From NCBI GenBank assembly GCA_943330915.2, contig CALQJO020000011.1, positions 1-56,436 on the forward strand: a DNA stretch of 56,436 bases. The letters run 5' to 3'. The notes beneath the pieces were generated by a model that worked only from the letters and a program-made list of their open reading frames with translations, was not told the origin of the DNA and ran no database searches. Source of the stretch: Rhodoferax sp. OV413 (GTDB taxonomy: Bacteria; Pseudomonadota; Gammaproteobacteria; Pseudomonadales; Pseudohongiellaceae). The position numbers and the translations under genes were made by a program. This document shows, piece after piece, positions 29,135-37,415 of this stretch; within the stretch, counting starts at the first letter, position 1, and every line of letters starts with the position of its first letter.

Positions 29135-29947
29135 ATGAGTCGTTTAACAGCCTGTATCAATGCCGTCAAAGCGGCCAATCGCAAAGTGCTGATCCCTTAT
29201 CTGGTGGCGGGTGACCCGGACGCTGACACTACTGTTGCGCTGATGCACCAGCTGGTCAGTGATGGTGCGGATGTTATTGAGCTGGGTATGCCATTCAGTG
29301 ATCCATCATCGGATGGCGCGATTATCCAGTTGGGTGCTGAGCGCGCGCTTCGTCAAGGTACGAGCTTGCACACGGTGTTTGCGATCGTGTCAGCTTTTCG
29401 TAGAACCGACCGTCACACTCCGATTGTGTTGATGGGGTATCTCAATCCCTTGGAAGCCATCGGTTATGCGAATTTTGTCACACAGGCCGCTGATGCGGGT
29501 GCTGATGGCATTCTGATTGTGGATCTACCGGTCAGTGAGGCACAGTCCCTGTTGGCGCTGACGCGGCCACGGGATCTGGACATGATTTTTCTGGTAGCGC
29601 CTACCACCACGGAATCGCGGTTGAGCGCCATCTGTGAGAATAGTTCAGGATATATTTATTATGTGTCGCTCAAAGGGGTGACCGGTGCTGCGATTATTGA
29701 TACCGGCGAGATCAGGGAACGCGTCAGTGCGTTGAGACATCGCACACAACTGCCTATTGTGGTTGGGTTCGGTATTAAAGATACACACAGTGCCGACGCC
29801 ATGGCAGAGATCAGTGACGGGGTGATTGTTGGCAGTGCATTGGTTCAGAAGATTGGTGAGTTAACTGAAAATGGCAAGCGCGATGCTGCAGCGATTGCCG
29901 AAAGTACGGCCTTGATCAAAGACATTCGCCAGTCTCTTAACGCTTGA
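29135..29947 (+). CDS. trpA: Tryptophan synthase alpha subunit
   Basis: 270 residues forming a TIM barrel that cleaves indole-3-glycerol phosphate and channels indole to TrpB. The catalytic glutamate and aspartate lie in VIELGMPFSDPSSDGAIIQ. YVSLKGVTGA and VVGFGIKDTHSAD, then DGVIVGSALVQ, are the phosphate-binding elements. LMGYLNP is also typical. No terminator with a T-run was seen before accD, 102 bases downstream. Confidence 0.97.
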   Translation: MSRLTACINAVKAANRKVLIPYLVAGDPDADTTVALMHQLVSDGADVIELGMPFSDPSSDGAIIQLGAERALRQGTSLHTVFAIVSAFRRTDRHTPIVLMGYLNPLEAIGYANFVTQAADAGADGILIVDLPVSEAQSLLALTRPRDLDMIFLVAPTTTESRLSAICENSSGYIYYVSLKGVTGAAIIDTGEIRERVSALRHRTQLPIVVGFGIKDTHSADAMAEISDGVIVGSALVQKIGELTENGKRDAAAIAESTALIKDIRQSLNA

Positions 29948-30049
29948 ACAGGTGCCCGATAAGGCCGGCAGGATCAGCCGCCAAATAGTGTTATAGTTAG
30001 GCGCGAATACAGATCGCTTTTTGACAGCGCAAAAGTACAGGACGAATTT

Positions 30050-30928
30050 ATGAGCTGGATTAACAAAATCCTACCCTCCATCCGTAACAACAGTGACAGT
30101 GCGGAAGGCAATAAACAGAAGTCCAGTGTTCCTGAAGGTTTGTGGAAAAAGTGCCCTCGTTGTGAGGCCGTGCTTTACCGGCCCGATCTTGAACGTAATC
30201 TGGAAGTTTGCCCCAAGTGTGATCATCACATGCGTATCACGGCACGACGGCGTCTGGAGTTGTTTTTGGACAGCAATGGCCAGCGTGAATTATTCGCCGA
30301 TATCGAGCCGGTCGACATTCTCAAGTTCAAGGATCTGAAAAAATATAAAGATCGCATCACGGCCGCGCAGAAAAGCACCGGTGAAAAAGATGCTCTGGTG
30401 GTTGTTCAGGGTCGCATCGACAATGTAGAAATGGTCGTTGCTGCGTTTGAATTCGGGTTTATTGGTGGATCCATGGGCGCTGTGGTCGGTGAAAAATTTG
30501 TACAGGCCATCAATACCTGTATTGCGCAGAAACTGGCTTTTGTGTGTTTTTCCACCAGCGGCGGCGCGCGTATGCAAGAGGCTCTGATTTCATTGATGCA
30601 GATGGCCAAAACAGCCGCTGCCCTCGAGAAATTGCGTGGCCACGGGTTGCCTTATATCTCAGTGATGGTAGATCCTGTGTATGGCGGAGTATCAGCCAGT
30701 CTGGCCATGTTGGGTGATATCAATATCGCCGAACCCCGCGCCTTGGTTGGGTTTACCGGCCCGGATGTTATCCGGCAAACGGTGCGGGTAAAGTTGCCGG
30801 AAGGATTCCAGCGCAGTGAATTTTTGCTGGAGCATGGCGCCATTGACATGATTGTGCATCGCAAGCAGATGCGCGATACCGTAACCGGGCTGGTTCGCAA
30901 ATTGATGCAACTGCCGCCAGCAGCCTGA
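30050..30928 (+). CDS. accD: Acetyl-CoA carboxylase carboxyltransferase subunit beta
   Basis: 292 residues. With AccA it transfers the carboxyl group from biotin to acetyl-CoA, giving malonyl-CoA for fatty acid synthesis. The N-terminal zinc ribbon is two CxxC pairs (KCPRCEAVL and VCPKCDHH, about residues 38-64). The carboxyltransferase core has [33 protein letters not shown] and [21 protein letters not shown]. folC begins 3 bases after its stop, a pairing seen in many gammaproteobacteria. Confidence 0.98.
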   Translation: MSWINKILPSIRNNSDSAEGNKQKSSVPEGLWKKCPRCEAVLYRPDLERNLEVCPKCDHHMRITARRRLELFLDSNGQRELFADIEPVDILKFKDLKKYKDRITAAQKSTGEKDALVVVQGRIDNVEMVVAAFEFGFIGGSMGAVVGEKFVQAINTCIAQKLAFVCFSTSGGARMQEALISLMQMAKTAAALEKLRGHGLPYISVMVDPVYGGVSASLAMLGDINIAEPRALVGFTGPDVIRQTVRVKLPEGFQRSEFLLEHGAIDMIVHRKQMRDTVTGLVRKLMQLPPAA

Positions 30929-30931
30929 CAG

Positions 30932-32323
30932 GTGCACAACATTTTGACGCCGGAGAATCAAAATTCAACACTCTCGCTGGCTCAATGGCTTGCCAAAATT
31001 CAGCAGTTACACCCTCAAGAGATTGATCTTGGTCTTGAACGCGTCAAGATCGTCGCTGACCGCTTGCTGATAAACAAACCAGCCCCGGTCGTTATCACCG
31101 TTGCCGGGACCAATGGAAAGGGCAGCAATGTGGCAACACTGGATGCCATTTTCAGGTCTGAAGGTCTTCGTGTTGGCAGTTACACCTCTCCTCATCTGAT
31201 GCATTACAACGAACGTGTCTGCCTGCAGGGAATCCCGGTTTCTGATCAGGTGCTGACAGCTGCCTTCGAAAAGATTGAAGTTGCTCGCCAGCAAATCTCC
31301 CTGAGTTATTTTGAGTTCGGCACACTGGCCGCCCTGCTGATTTTTCAGCAGTCAGCACTGGACGTTGCCGTGCTGGAGGTAGGAATGGGTGGGCGCCTGG
31401 ATGCTGTCAATATTATCGATGCTGATATTGTTGTGGTGTCCGGCATTGATCTTGATCATCAGGAGTGGCTGGGGGATACCCGTGAGGCAATTGCCCGCGA
31501 AAAGGCAGGGGTTTTTCGTGCAGGCATACCGGTTGTCTGCGGTGAATCACAGCCGCCGCAAAGTCTGTTGGACGCCGCTGCCGTGTTGAACTGCCCTGTG
31601 TATCTTCCAGGTGGCCAGTATCACTGGGCGACAGATGACTCAACCCAGACCGCCAGCCATTGGCACTGGCAAGGCGTTTGTCTTGCAGAAGGCACGCGAG
31701 TGCCGTTAACACTTAGCAAGCTCAACATACCAAAACTGGCATTGACCAATGTTGCCAGCGCTCTGCAGGCCGCTGCGCTCAGTGGATTGCTGGCCAAGGC
31801 AGTCAGCGATCGGCAGGGCTGGCAGCAAAGGCTCAACGAGACGTTACTGTCGTTGCAACTGGCAGGAAGACAGCAATGGATGGCAATCCCCGGCAGTCGA
31901 CACAAGGTTATGGTTGATGTTGCTCATAATCCTCAGTCCGCCCGCGCTCTTGGTGAGCGTTTGCATCAAGAACGTGCTGTCCGCGTTGCAGAGGGTCGCA
32001 TACCAGCCTGCAATATCCGCATGGTGGTGGCGATGATGGCTGATAAAGATCATCAGGGCTTCTATCTCGGCTTAGAAAAGCAGGTCGACTTCTGGTATAT
32101 TGCCGACTTCGATTTAGCACGGTGTCTGCCGTCTGCCTCACTTGCTGACAAGTGGCAACAACTGGCGGCAAGCACCGGCACAGACATTGATATTCAGGTT
32201 TTCAACAGCGTAGTGCAAGCCTTTGATTGTGCGCACGAACAGTCGTCCGAACACGATATCATTGTGGTTTGTGGCTCATTTATCACCGTATCCGAGGTAA
32301 TGGCCGCACTGTCAGGCTGTTAA
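30932..32323 (+). CDS. folC: Bifunctional folylpolyglutamate synthase / dihydrofolate synthase
   Basis: 463 residues from GTG 30932. It adds glutamate to dihydropteroate and folates. The P-loop is VAGTNGKGSNVATLDAI; SYTSPHLMHYNERVCLQG, VLEVGMGGRLDAVNIIDADIVVV and VMVDVAHNPQSARALGERL are diagnostic Mur-ligase-family motifs of FolC. Tight spacing to accD suggests cotranscription, and a GAGGTAGGG ribosome site for dedD follows directly. Confidence 0.96.
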   Translation: MHNILTPENQNSTLSLAQWLAKIQQLHPQEIDLGLERVKIVADRLLINKPAPVVITVAGTNGKGSNVATLDAIFRSEGLRVGSYTSPHLMHYNERVCLQGIPVSDQVLTAAFEKIEVARQQISLSYFEFGTLAALLIFQQSALDVAVLEVGMGGRLDAVNIIDADIVVVSGIDLDHQEWLGDTREAIAREKAGVFRAGIPVVCGESQPPQSLLDAAAVLNCPVYLPGGQYHWATDDSTQTASHWHWQGVCLAEGTRVPLTLSKLNIPKLALTNVASALQAAALSGLLAKAVSDRQGWQQRLNETLLSLQLAGRQQWMAIPGSRHKVMVDVAHNPQSARALGERLHQERAVRVAEGRIPACNIRMVVAMMADKDHQGFYLGLEKQVDFWYIADFDLARCLPSASLADKWQQLAASTGTDIDIQVFNSVVQAFDCAHEQSSEHDIIVVCGSFITVSEVMAALSGC

Positions 32324-32347
32324 ACAAACAAAGAGGTAGGGTCCACT

Positions 32348-33151
32348 TTGAATCAGACTACCCGTCAACGAATCACCGGCTCACTCGTGCTGGCAATCAC
32401 CGCACTGATACTGCTGCCGGTAATCTTTGATGGCGAGGGCAGTTATCAGCCAGCAGTGCAAGTCAATATTCCTGCCCGTCCACAGCAACCTGCCCCCACT
32501 CAAACCGATCCTCAACGCCCTGTTATCACTGCCGATTCTGACGCGATCAGGATTCGACCTGAGTCCCCGGTAACGGTGATTGCAGACAATATGCCCTCAG
32601 GACAAACCGCGCAGACATTGCAAACAGCTCCGCAAGTTGCGACAGCACAACCATTGCAAACTGCTGACTCAGTTGCTGCAGTGGAGCCCGGTGAAACTGA
32701 TCAGGCCAGTAATAATGCCCAGACGATTGAAGCGGTTGTTGACCAGCGTTTAGCGGCCACCGTGGAATCAGTAGCACCTGCCGGGACCGATGCTCAGTCC
32801 GGTGCGGTTAACCAGCCTGTCGCAGCGGGACCCGTTGCCGCCAGCACGGCCGCTGCGGCCGCAACTTCAACGCCTCCTGCTTCTCTGGATGCGCAGGGTT
32901 TACCTGAAGGCTGGAGCGTTCGGCTGGGTTCATTCTCCAGCGCTGATAATGCCAGTGCTCTGGTGACACGTTTGCAGGCAGCGGGTCATCGTGCTTACAC
33001 CCGGCGCGTCGATTCAAGCCAAGGTATTTTGACGGCAGTTTTTGTAGGTCCTCTGGTTAATCGTCCTGCTGCGCAAACCTTGCTGGAACGGCTGCGGCAG
33101 GATTTTCAACTGAACGGTATGATCGTCCGGTATGAGATTGATCCCTTATGA
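32348..33151 (+). CDS. dedD: SPOR-domain cell division protein (DedD-like)
   Basis: 267 residues from TTG 32348, the only start in frame after an upstream stop; GAGGTAGGG lies about 10 bases before it. One N-terminal membrane helix (LVLAITALILLPVIF, about 12-28) is followed by a long Gln/Ala/Pro-rich periplasmic linker. The C-terminal SPOR domain (about 190-262: GWSVRLGSFSSADNASALVTRLQAAGHRAY ... AVFVGPL) binds denuded septal peptidoglycan in characterised proteins. The folC-dedD-cvpA-purF order supports the DedD assignment. The stop overlaps cvpA by 4 bases. Confidence 0.88.
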   Translation: MNQTTRQRITGSLVLAITALILLPVIFDGEGSYQPAVQVNIPARPQQPAPTQTDPQRPVITADSDAIRIRPESPVTVIADNMPSGQTAQTLQTAPQVATAQPLQTADSVAAVEPGETDQASNNAQTIEAVVDQRLAATVESVAPAGTDAQSGAVNQPVAAGPVAASTAAAAATSTPPASLDAQGLPEGWSVRLGSFSSADNASALVTRLQAAGHRAYTRRVDSSQGILTAVFVGPLVNRPAAQTLLERLRQDFQLNGMIVRYEIDPL

Positions 33152-33624
33152 ATGTCCCCGATATCGTGATACTGGTCATTGTTGGATTTTCCAGCTTATT
33201 CGGACTCTGGCGCGGGTTTGTCCGCGAAGTGCTGGCTGTTCTGGCCTGGATCGCAGCCATTTTGATCGCCAGGCAGTACAGTCCGCTGCTGGTGCCTTAT
33301 CTGGGCGGCATCACTGAAAGCGAGACTGGTCAAACCATACTGGCCTTTGCATTGCTGGGTTTCGGAACTCTGTTTGTCGGATCGTTGACCATCAAGTTTT
33401 TCACCCGTCTGATTACCATGGCGGGCATGCAGGTCACTGATCGTCTGTTAGGCACAATTTTCGGATTCGCCCGCGGTGTGATCATTGTGGCTGTGGTTAT
33501 CTTTTTTGCCCGCGAGCGCTTTGCAACCGAGAGTTGGTGGGCGCAGTCGCGCACCATTCCCTATGTTGAATTAGTGATTGAACAGACAGGTTTTACACCT
33601 GGCGCTATCAGCGCCGAGGTTTGA
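33148..33624 (+). CDS. cvpA: CvpA family membrane protein
   Basis: 158 residues, starting in an ATGA overlap with dedD. Four hydrophobic segments are visible (about 5-20, 27-45, 62-82, 103-122). FGLWRGFVREVLAVLAWIAA and DRLLGTIFGFARGVIIV are typical of CvpA, an inner-membrane protein linked to colicin V export and, more generally, to envelope stress tolerance. It sits just before purF, as in E. coli. Confidence 0.92.
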   Translation: MNVPDIVILVIVGFSSLFGLWRGFVREVLAVLAWIAAILIARQYSPLLVPYLGGITESETGQTILAFALLGFGTLFVGSLTIKFFTRLITMAGMQVTDRLLGTIFGFARGVIIVAVVIFFARERFATESWWAQSRTIPYVELVIEQTGFTPGAISAEV

Positions 33625-33653
33625 TTGTTAGCAAGTCTACGGAGTAATGTTGC

Positions 33654-35165
33654 ATGTGTGGTTTAGTTGGCATTGTTGCCCGATCCGAAGTAGCGGTTTC
33701 TTTGTATGACACTCTGACTGTCTTACAGCACAGAGGGCAGGATGCTGCGGGAATTGCCACCTGTGACAACGGTATCCTTAATCTTCGTAAGGATAACGGT
33801 CTGGTAAAGGATGTATTCAGAACGCGTCATATGCGCCGGCTGACAGGCAAAATGGGTATTGGTCATGTTCGCTACCCGACAGCGGGTAGTTCAAGTCCCG
33901 CACTGGCTCAGCCTTTTTACGTTAACTCGCCTTACGGATTGTGTCTCGCGCACAACGGTAACCTGACCAACGCCGCACAGCTGGCTGAAGAGTTGTATTC
34001 CGAGGATCTGCGTCATATCAATACGGATTCAGATTCTGAAGTACTGCTGAATATCTTTGCGCATGAGTTGCAGCAGGTAGGCACCATGGCGCCAAGCCCA
34101 GAAGACGTTTTTGCCGCTGTTGAGGGCGTTCACCGTCGATGCCGTGGAGGCTATGCAGCGCTGGTGTTGATCAGTGGTTACGGCATTGTTGGTTTCAGAG
34201 ATAAAAATGGTATACGCCCCCTGGTCTTTGGTCGACGTGTGCACAAAGGCCGCGCTGAATACATGCTGGCCTCAGAAAGCGTCGCGTTGGACTCACAGGG
34301 TTTTTCGCTGGAACGTGATGTGGCACCCGGAGAAGCGGTCTACATCGATGTGCATGGCCAGTTGCATACAAAATTATGCGCCGAGCCGGCGGAGTACACG
34401 CCCTGCATTTTTGAGCATGTTTACTTCGCGCGACCAGATTCATTGATGGATGGTATTTCCGTGTACAAAGCCCGGCTGCGCATGGGGGAAAAACTCGCAG
34501 AAAAAGTCAAACGACTACGCCCTGACCATGATATCGATGTAGTGATTCCAATCCCTGATACGAGCCGCACATCCGCGCTGGAGCTGGCTAACCTCCTGGG
34601 GGTCAAGTACCGCGAAGGGTTTGTCAAAAATCGCTACATCGGTCGTACTTTTATTATGCCCGGGCAAAGTGAGCGGCGTAAATCCGTTCGCCAGAAGCTC
34701 AATGCCATAGAACTGGAGTTCAGAGGCAAAAATGTCTTGCTGGTTGATGACTCCATCGTGCGGGGCACTACCTGCAAACAGATCATTCAGATGGCCCGAG
34801 AAGCTGGCGCTCGCAAGGTGTACTTTGCGTCCGCATCACCGCCAGTGTGTTATCCGAATGTCTATGGCATTGATATGCCAGCTGCCAGCGAACTGATTGC
34901 CCATAATCGTACAAATGAACAGGTACAGGAATTAATCGGCGCAGATTGGCTCATCTTCCAGGATCTGCCGGATCTGATCGCCGCATCGCAGGAAGGTAAT
35001 CCCGATATCAAACACTTTGAATGCTCAGTCTTTGATGGCAAGTACATCACCGGCGATGTTGATGCGGAGTATTTGCAGGCATTGGAAAAAGCGCGTAACG
35101 ATAAAGCTAAAAGTGTGTCACAGCGCAAGAAGCCAGAACCGCCGGATGAACCCGCACGTTCCTGA
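33654..35165 (+). CDS. purF: Amidophosphoribosyltransferase
   Basis: 503 residues. It makes 5-phosphoribosylamine from PRPP and glutamine, the first committed purine step. The nucleophile is C2 (MCGLVGIV), exposed after Met removal. The glutaminase part has [11 protein letters not shown] and [12 protein letters not shown]; the transferase part has the PRPP loop [13 protein letters not shown]. Length is normal. It is the last gene of the plus-strand run and converges on the yciH-like gene with 60 bases between them; no clear terminator is visible there. Confidence 0.98.
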   Translation: MCGLVGIVARSEVAVSLYDTLTVLQHRGQDAAGIATCDNGILNLRKDNGLVKDVFRTRHMRRLTGKMGIGHVRYPTAGSSSPALAQPFYVNSPYGLCLAHNGNLTNAAQLAEELYSEDLRHINTDSDSEVLLNIFAHELQQVGTMAPSPEDVFAAVEGVHRRCRGGYAALVLISGYGIVGFRDKNGIRPLVFGRRVHKGRAEYMLASESVALDSQGFSLERDVAPGEAVYIDVHGQLHTKLCAEPAEYTPCIFEHVYFARPDSLMDGISVYKARLRMGEKLAEKVKRLRPDHDIDVVIPIPDTSRTSALELANLLGVKYREGFVKNRYIGRTFIMPGQSERRKSVRQKLNAIELEFRGKNVLLVDDSIVRGTTCKQIIQMAREAGARKVYFASASPPVCYPNVYGIDMPAASELIAHNRTNEQVQELIGADWLIFQDLPDLIAASQEGNPDIKHFECSVFDGKYITGDVDAEYLQALEKARNDKAKSVSQRKKPEPPDEPARS

Positions 35166-35225
35166 TTTTGTAGTGTCAACAATTGGCGCAGACTGGATCT
35201 GAAACCTTGCAGGTAATGGTGGAAC

Positions 35226-35594
35226 TCAGCCACCGGACTGTTTTGCGGAGAAACCTTTAGTCTGCAGAAATGCCAGCACTGCTGGTCGATGGTCACCCTG
35301 AATCTCGATGATACCGTCTTTAACGGCGCCACCACTGCTGCAACGCGACTTCAAAGTCTTTGCAAGCGCCTCAAGTTCTGTGAGCGAAACAGGCAGACCT
35401 GCAACCAAGGTCACTGCTTTGCCGTTACGACCCTTGGTGTCAAGGCTGACACGTACCTTACCATTGCCTTGTGGAAAGCTCGCACTGAGCGATGCGCACC
35501 GGCAGTCGCCAACCGCTTCCCCGCATCCCGTGCAGAGCCTGCCCTTATCGGTACTATAAACTCGGCTGGAAACTCGGCTGGATGTTTTGCTCAC
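35226..35594 (-). CDS. yciH: SUI1/eIF1-like protein, YciH family
   Basis: 122 residues from GTG 35594. The C-terminal 80 residues match the bacterial SUI1/eIF1 family: KGRNGKAVTLVAGL, then LKSRCSSGGAVKDGIIEIQGDHR and LQTKGF. In E. coli YciH has been reported to affect initiation accuracy or inhibit translation under stress. A CTGCGEAVGDCRC cysteine cluster near residues 21-33 could bind metal, and lies where E. coli YciH has no such motif. It starts 33 bases after batD on the same strand, so it may be read from the Bat operon. The ribosome site is poor. Confidence 0.88.
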   Translation of the reverse strand: MSKTSSRVSSRVYSTDKGRLCTGCGEAVGDCRCASLSASFPQGNGKVRVSLDTKGRNGKAVTLVAGLPVSLTELEALAKTLKSRCSSGGAVKDGIIEIQGDHRPAVLAFLQTKGFSAKQSGG

Positions 35595-35627
35595 GTTCTG
35601 TGCCCGGTAATGACGTCCCGCCAGCGC

Positions 35628-37406
35628 TTACTGCCGGTACAAAGGTGGCAGTTCAAACAACTTGTTCTGTCGGTTGGTCTTGTCCTGCTTGACTGCATTG
35701 GCGCGCTGAGTTCGTAACAGGGACAGTAAACGCTGACGATCCTGTTGTGAGAAGCTTGAGTTGTTGTCGCCAGTGCTTGGTGCATACAAGGAGGCTTGCA
35801 GTTGACGCGACAGATTCATCAACTCGGAATCGTCCATATGTGATGCCAGATCGTCGAGATTATGCAGGCCCGGATCACTGAAGTACTGCCGTCCCCAGGC
35901 AATCATGCGTACCCGCACCAATTGCGCGGAATCTTTGGCAAGACTGGTTTCCAGTTCAGCAAACGCCAGTTTCTCATGACCTTCTGCAATGTCCCGCTCG
36001 TAAGCTGCCGTGCGGACAATAACAGGAGCGGTTGCATGCAGCAGACTGCTTTGACGTCGGCGCCACAGCCACCACATACCGGCCAGTATCAGCACAATAG
36101 TCAGCGCCATCAGATTCAATATCCACGCGGGCGTGCTGCGGCTGCTGATCAGTTCATTAGTCAGAGCACTTTGCATCAGGTCATTCGGTGCGCTGCCATC
36201 GGCAGTTGCGCCTTCCAACGCTGCGTCACCCGGGAAAGTGCCACCTGCGGGTGTCACCTGTATCAATGAGGCCGGGATAACGGAACTACGCAGTTCGTTG
36301 TTGCGAACATCCCACCATGGCAGATTGACCTCTGGGATAACAACGGAGCCCTCTTCAGTGGCAACCAATACATACTTTTCAATGCGTGTACCAACGATAT
36401 TGCCATCAACCACCATACGTTCGATCACCGGTTGCTCAGGATAGACATTCATTTTTTCGATGTCAGGACGGCCAAGCGGCGGTAACGCTGCGCCATCAAG
36501 ACCATTGGCAACAACGGTGATGGTGCGCTCTACTGAGTCGCCCGGATTCAGGCGGGTGATGTCGCGATCCCAAGTCTCGCTGATCTGAATGTCTGTGGCA
36601 GGCAACCAGGTGCTGCTTTCCGGAAACTCTGCAGGGCGTTCTTTTACTTCAACGGTATAACCTTCGGCAAAGGCTGTGACCGGACGCATATTGGGGTTGC
36701 GGAACACAAAGTTACTGGAGCCATCGGTCAGTTCACCACGAAACACAATGTCGGGGATTTCCAATTCGCCACTGCGTTGCGGGAAGATGACGTAGTTTTT
36801 TTCGTAAATACCATATCTGACCCCGTCAACCAGCTGTTCGTACTGGTGAGGAGCGCCGAGCATCTGCACCACAGCATTGTCGGGGTTTATTTCGGTGAAT
36901 ACCGGGTTACGGATACCGGCTATTGTGTAATGCAGGCGCACGGTGAACAACAATTGCTCCTGCACAAACACCGAGTCACCGGAAAGAATGGCCTCAAGGA
37001 ACACATCATTGCCAGCCGCCAGCCCGGTCGTGGTGGGCTCAGTGACAGTAATGGTGAATGTCTCTGTTGTCTGATTGCCAACAACCAGCGCCGGAATCTG
37101 TTGCTCGCCCAGCTCTCTTGGAAACAGCACCAGCAGGTAATCTGTCCAGGATTCGATGCGGTTGTTGACCGAACGCAGGTGACTTGCCGAACGTGTCGAC
37201 ACGACTTCAAACTGGCTGCGTAGCGGCTCGAGATCTATCTGCACACCCCCTTGCTGACCATGTACGCGGATGCGCAGGGTGACGGTTTCCCCTCGCTCAA
37301 GCTCGGTGCGATCAAGGTTGGTTTCCAGCGCCGGCTGTTGTGCCAACGCTCCCGCACAGATCAGGCTGAGCAAACATACTGAGATTATGCTGATGAGCTG
37401 TTTCAT
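35628..37406 (-). CDS. batD: BatD family protein
   Basis: 592 residues. A signal peptide (MKQLISIISVCLLSLICAGALAQ) is followed by a large periplasmic region of repeated beta-sandwich type (LDRTELERGETVTLRIRVHG ... EITDTWDRDITRLNPGDSVERTITV-like segment) typical of BatD, then one membrane helix near residue 430-450 (ILNLMALTIVLILAGMWWLW) and a cytoplasmic tail. Bat proteins were named for aerotolerance in Bacteroides and accompany MoxR ATPases; their molecular role is unsettled. It starts 9 bases after the batB-batC fusion, in the same operon. Confidence 0.87.
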   Translation of the reverse strand: MKQLISIISVCLLSLICAGALAQQPALETNLDRTELERGETVTLRIRVHGQQGGVQIDLEPLRSQFEVVSTRSASHLRSVNNRIESWTDYLLVLFPRELGEQQIPALVVGNQTTETFTITVTEPTTTGLAAGNDVFLEAILSGDSVFVQEQLLFTVRLHYTIAGIRNPVFTEINPDNAVVQMLGAPHQYEQLVDGVRYGIYEKNYVIFPQRSGELEIPDIVFRGELTDGSSNFVFRNPNMRPVTAFAEGYTVEVKERPAEFPESSTWLPATDIQISETWDRDITRLNPGDSVERTITVVANGLDGAALPPLGRPDIEKMNVYPEQPVIERMVVDGNIVGTRIEKYVLVATEEGSVVIPEVNLPWWDVRNNELRSSVIPASLIQVTPAGGTFPGDAALEGATADGSAPNDLMQSALTNELISSRSTPAWILNLMALTIVLILAGMWWLWRRRQSSLLHATAPVIVRTAAYERDIAEGHEKLAFAELETSLAKDSAQLVRVRMIAWGRQYFSDPGLHNLDDLASHMDDSELMNLSRQLQASLYAPSTGDNNSSFSQQDRQRLLSLLRTQRANAVKQDKTNRQNKLFELPPLYRQ

Positions 37407-37415
37407 AAGTTCCCG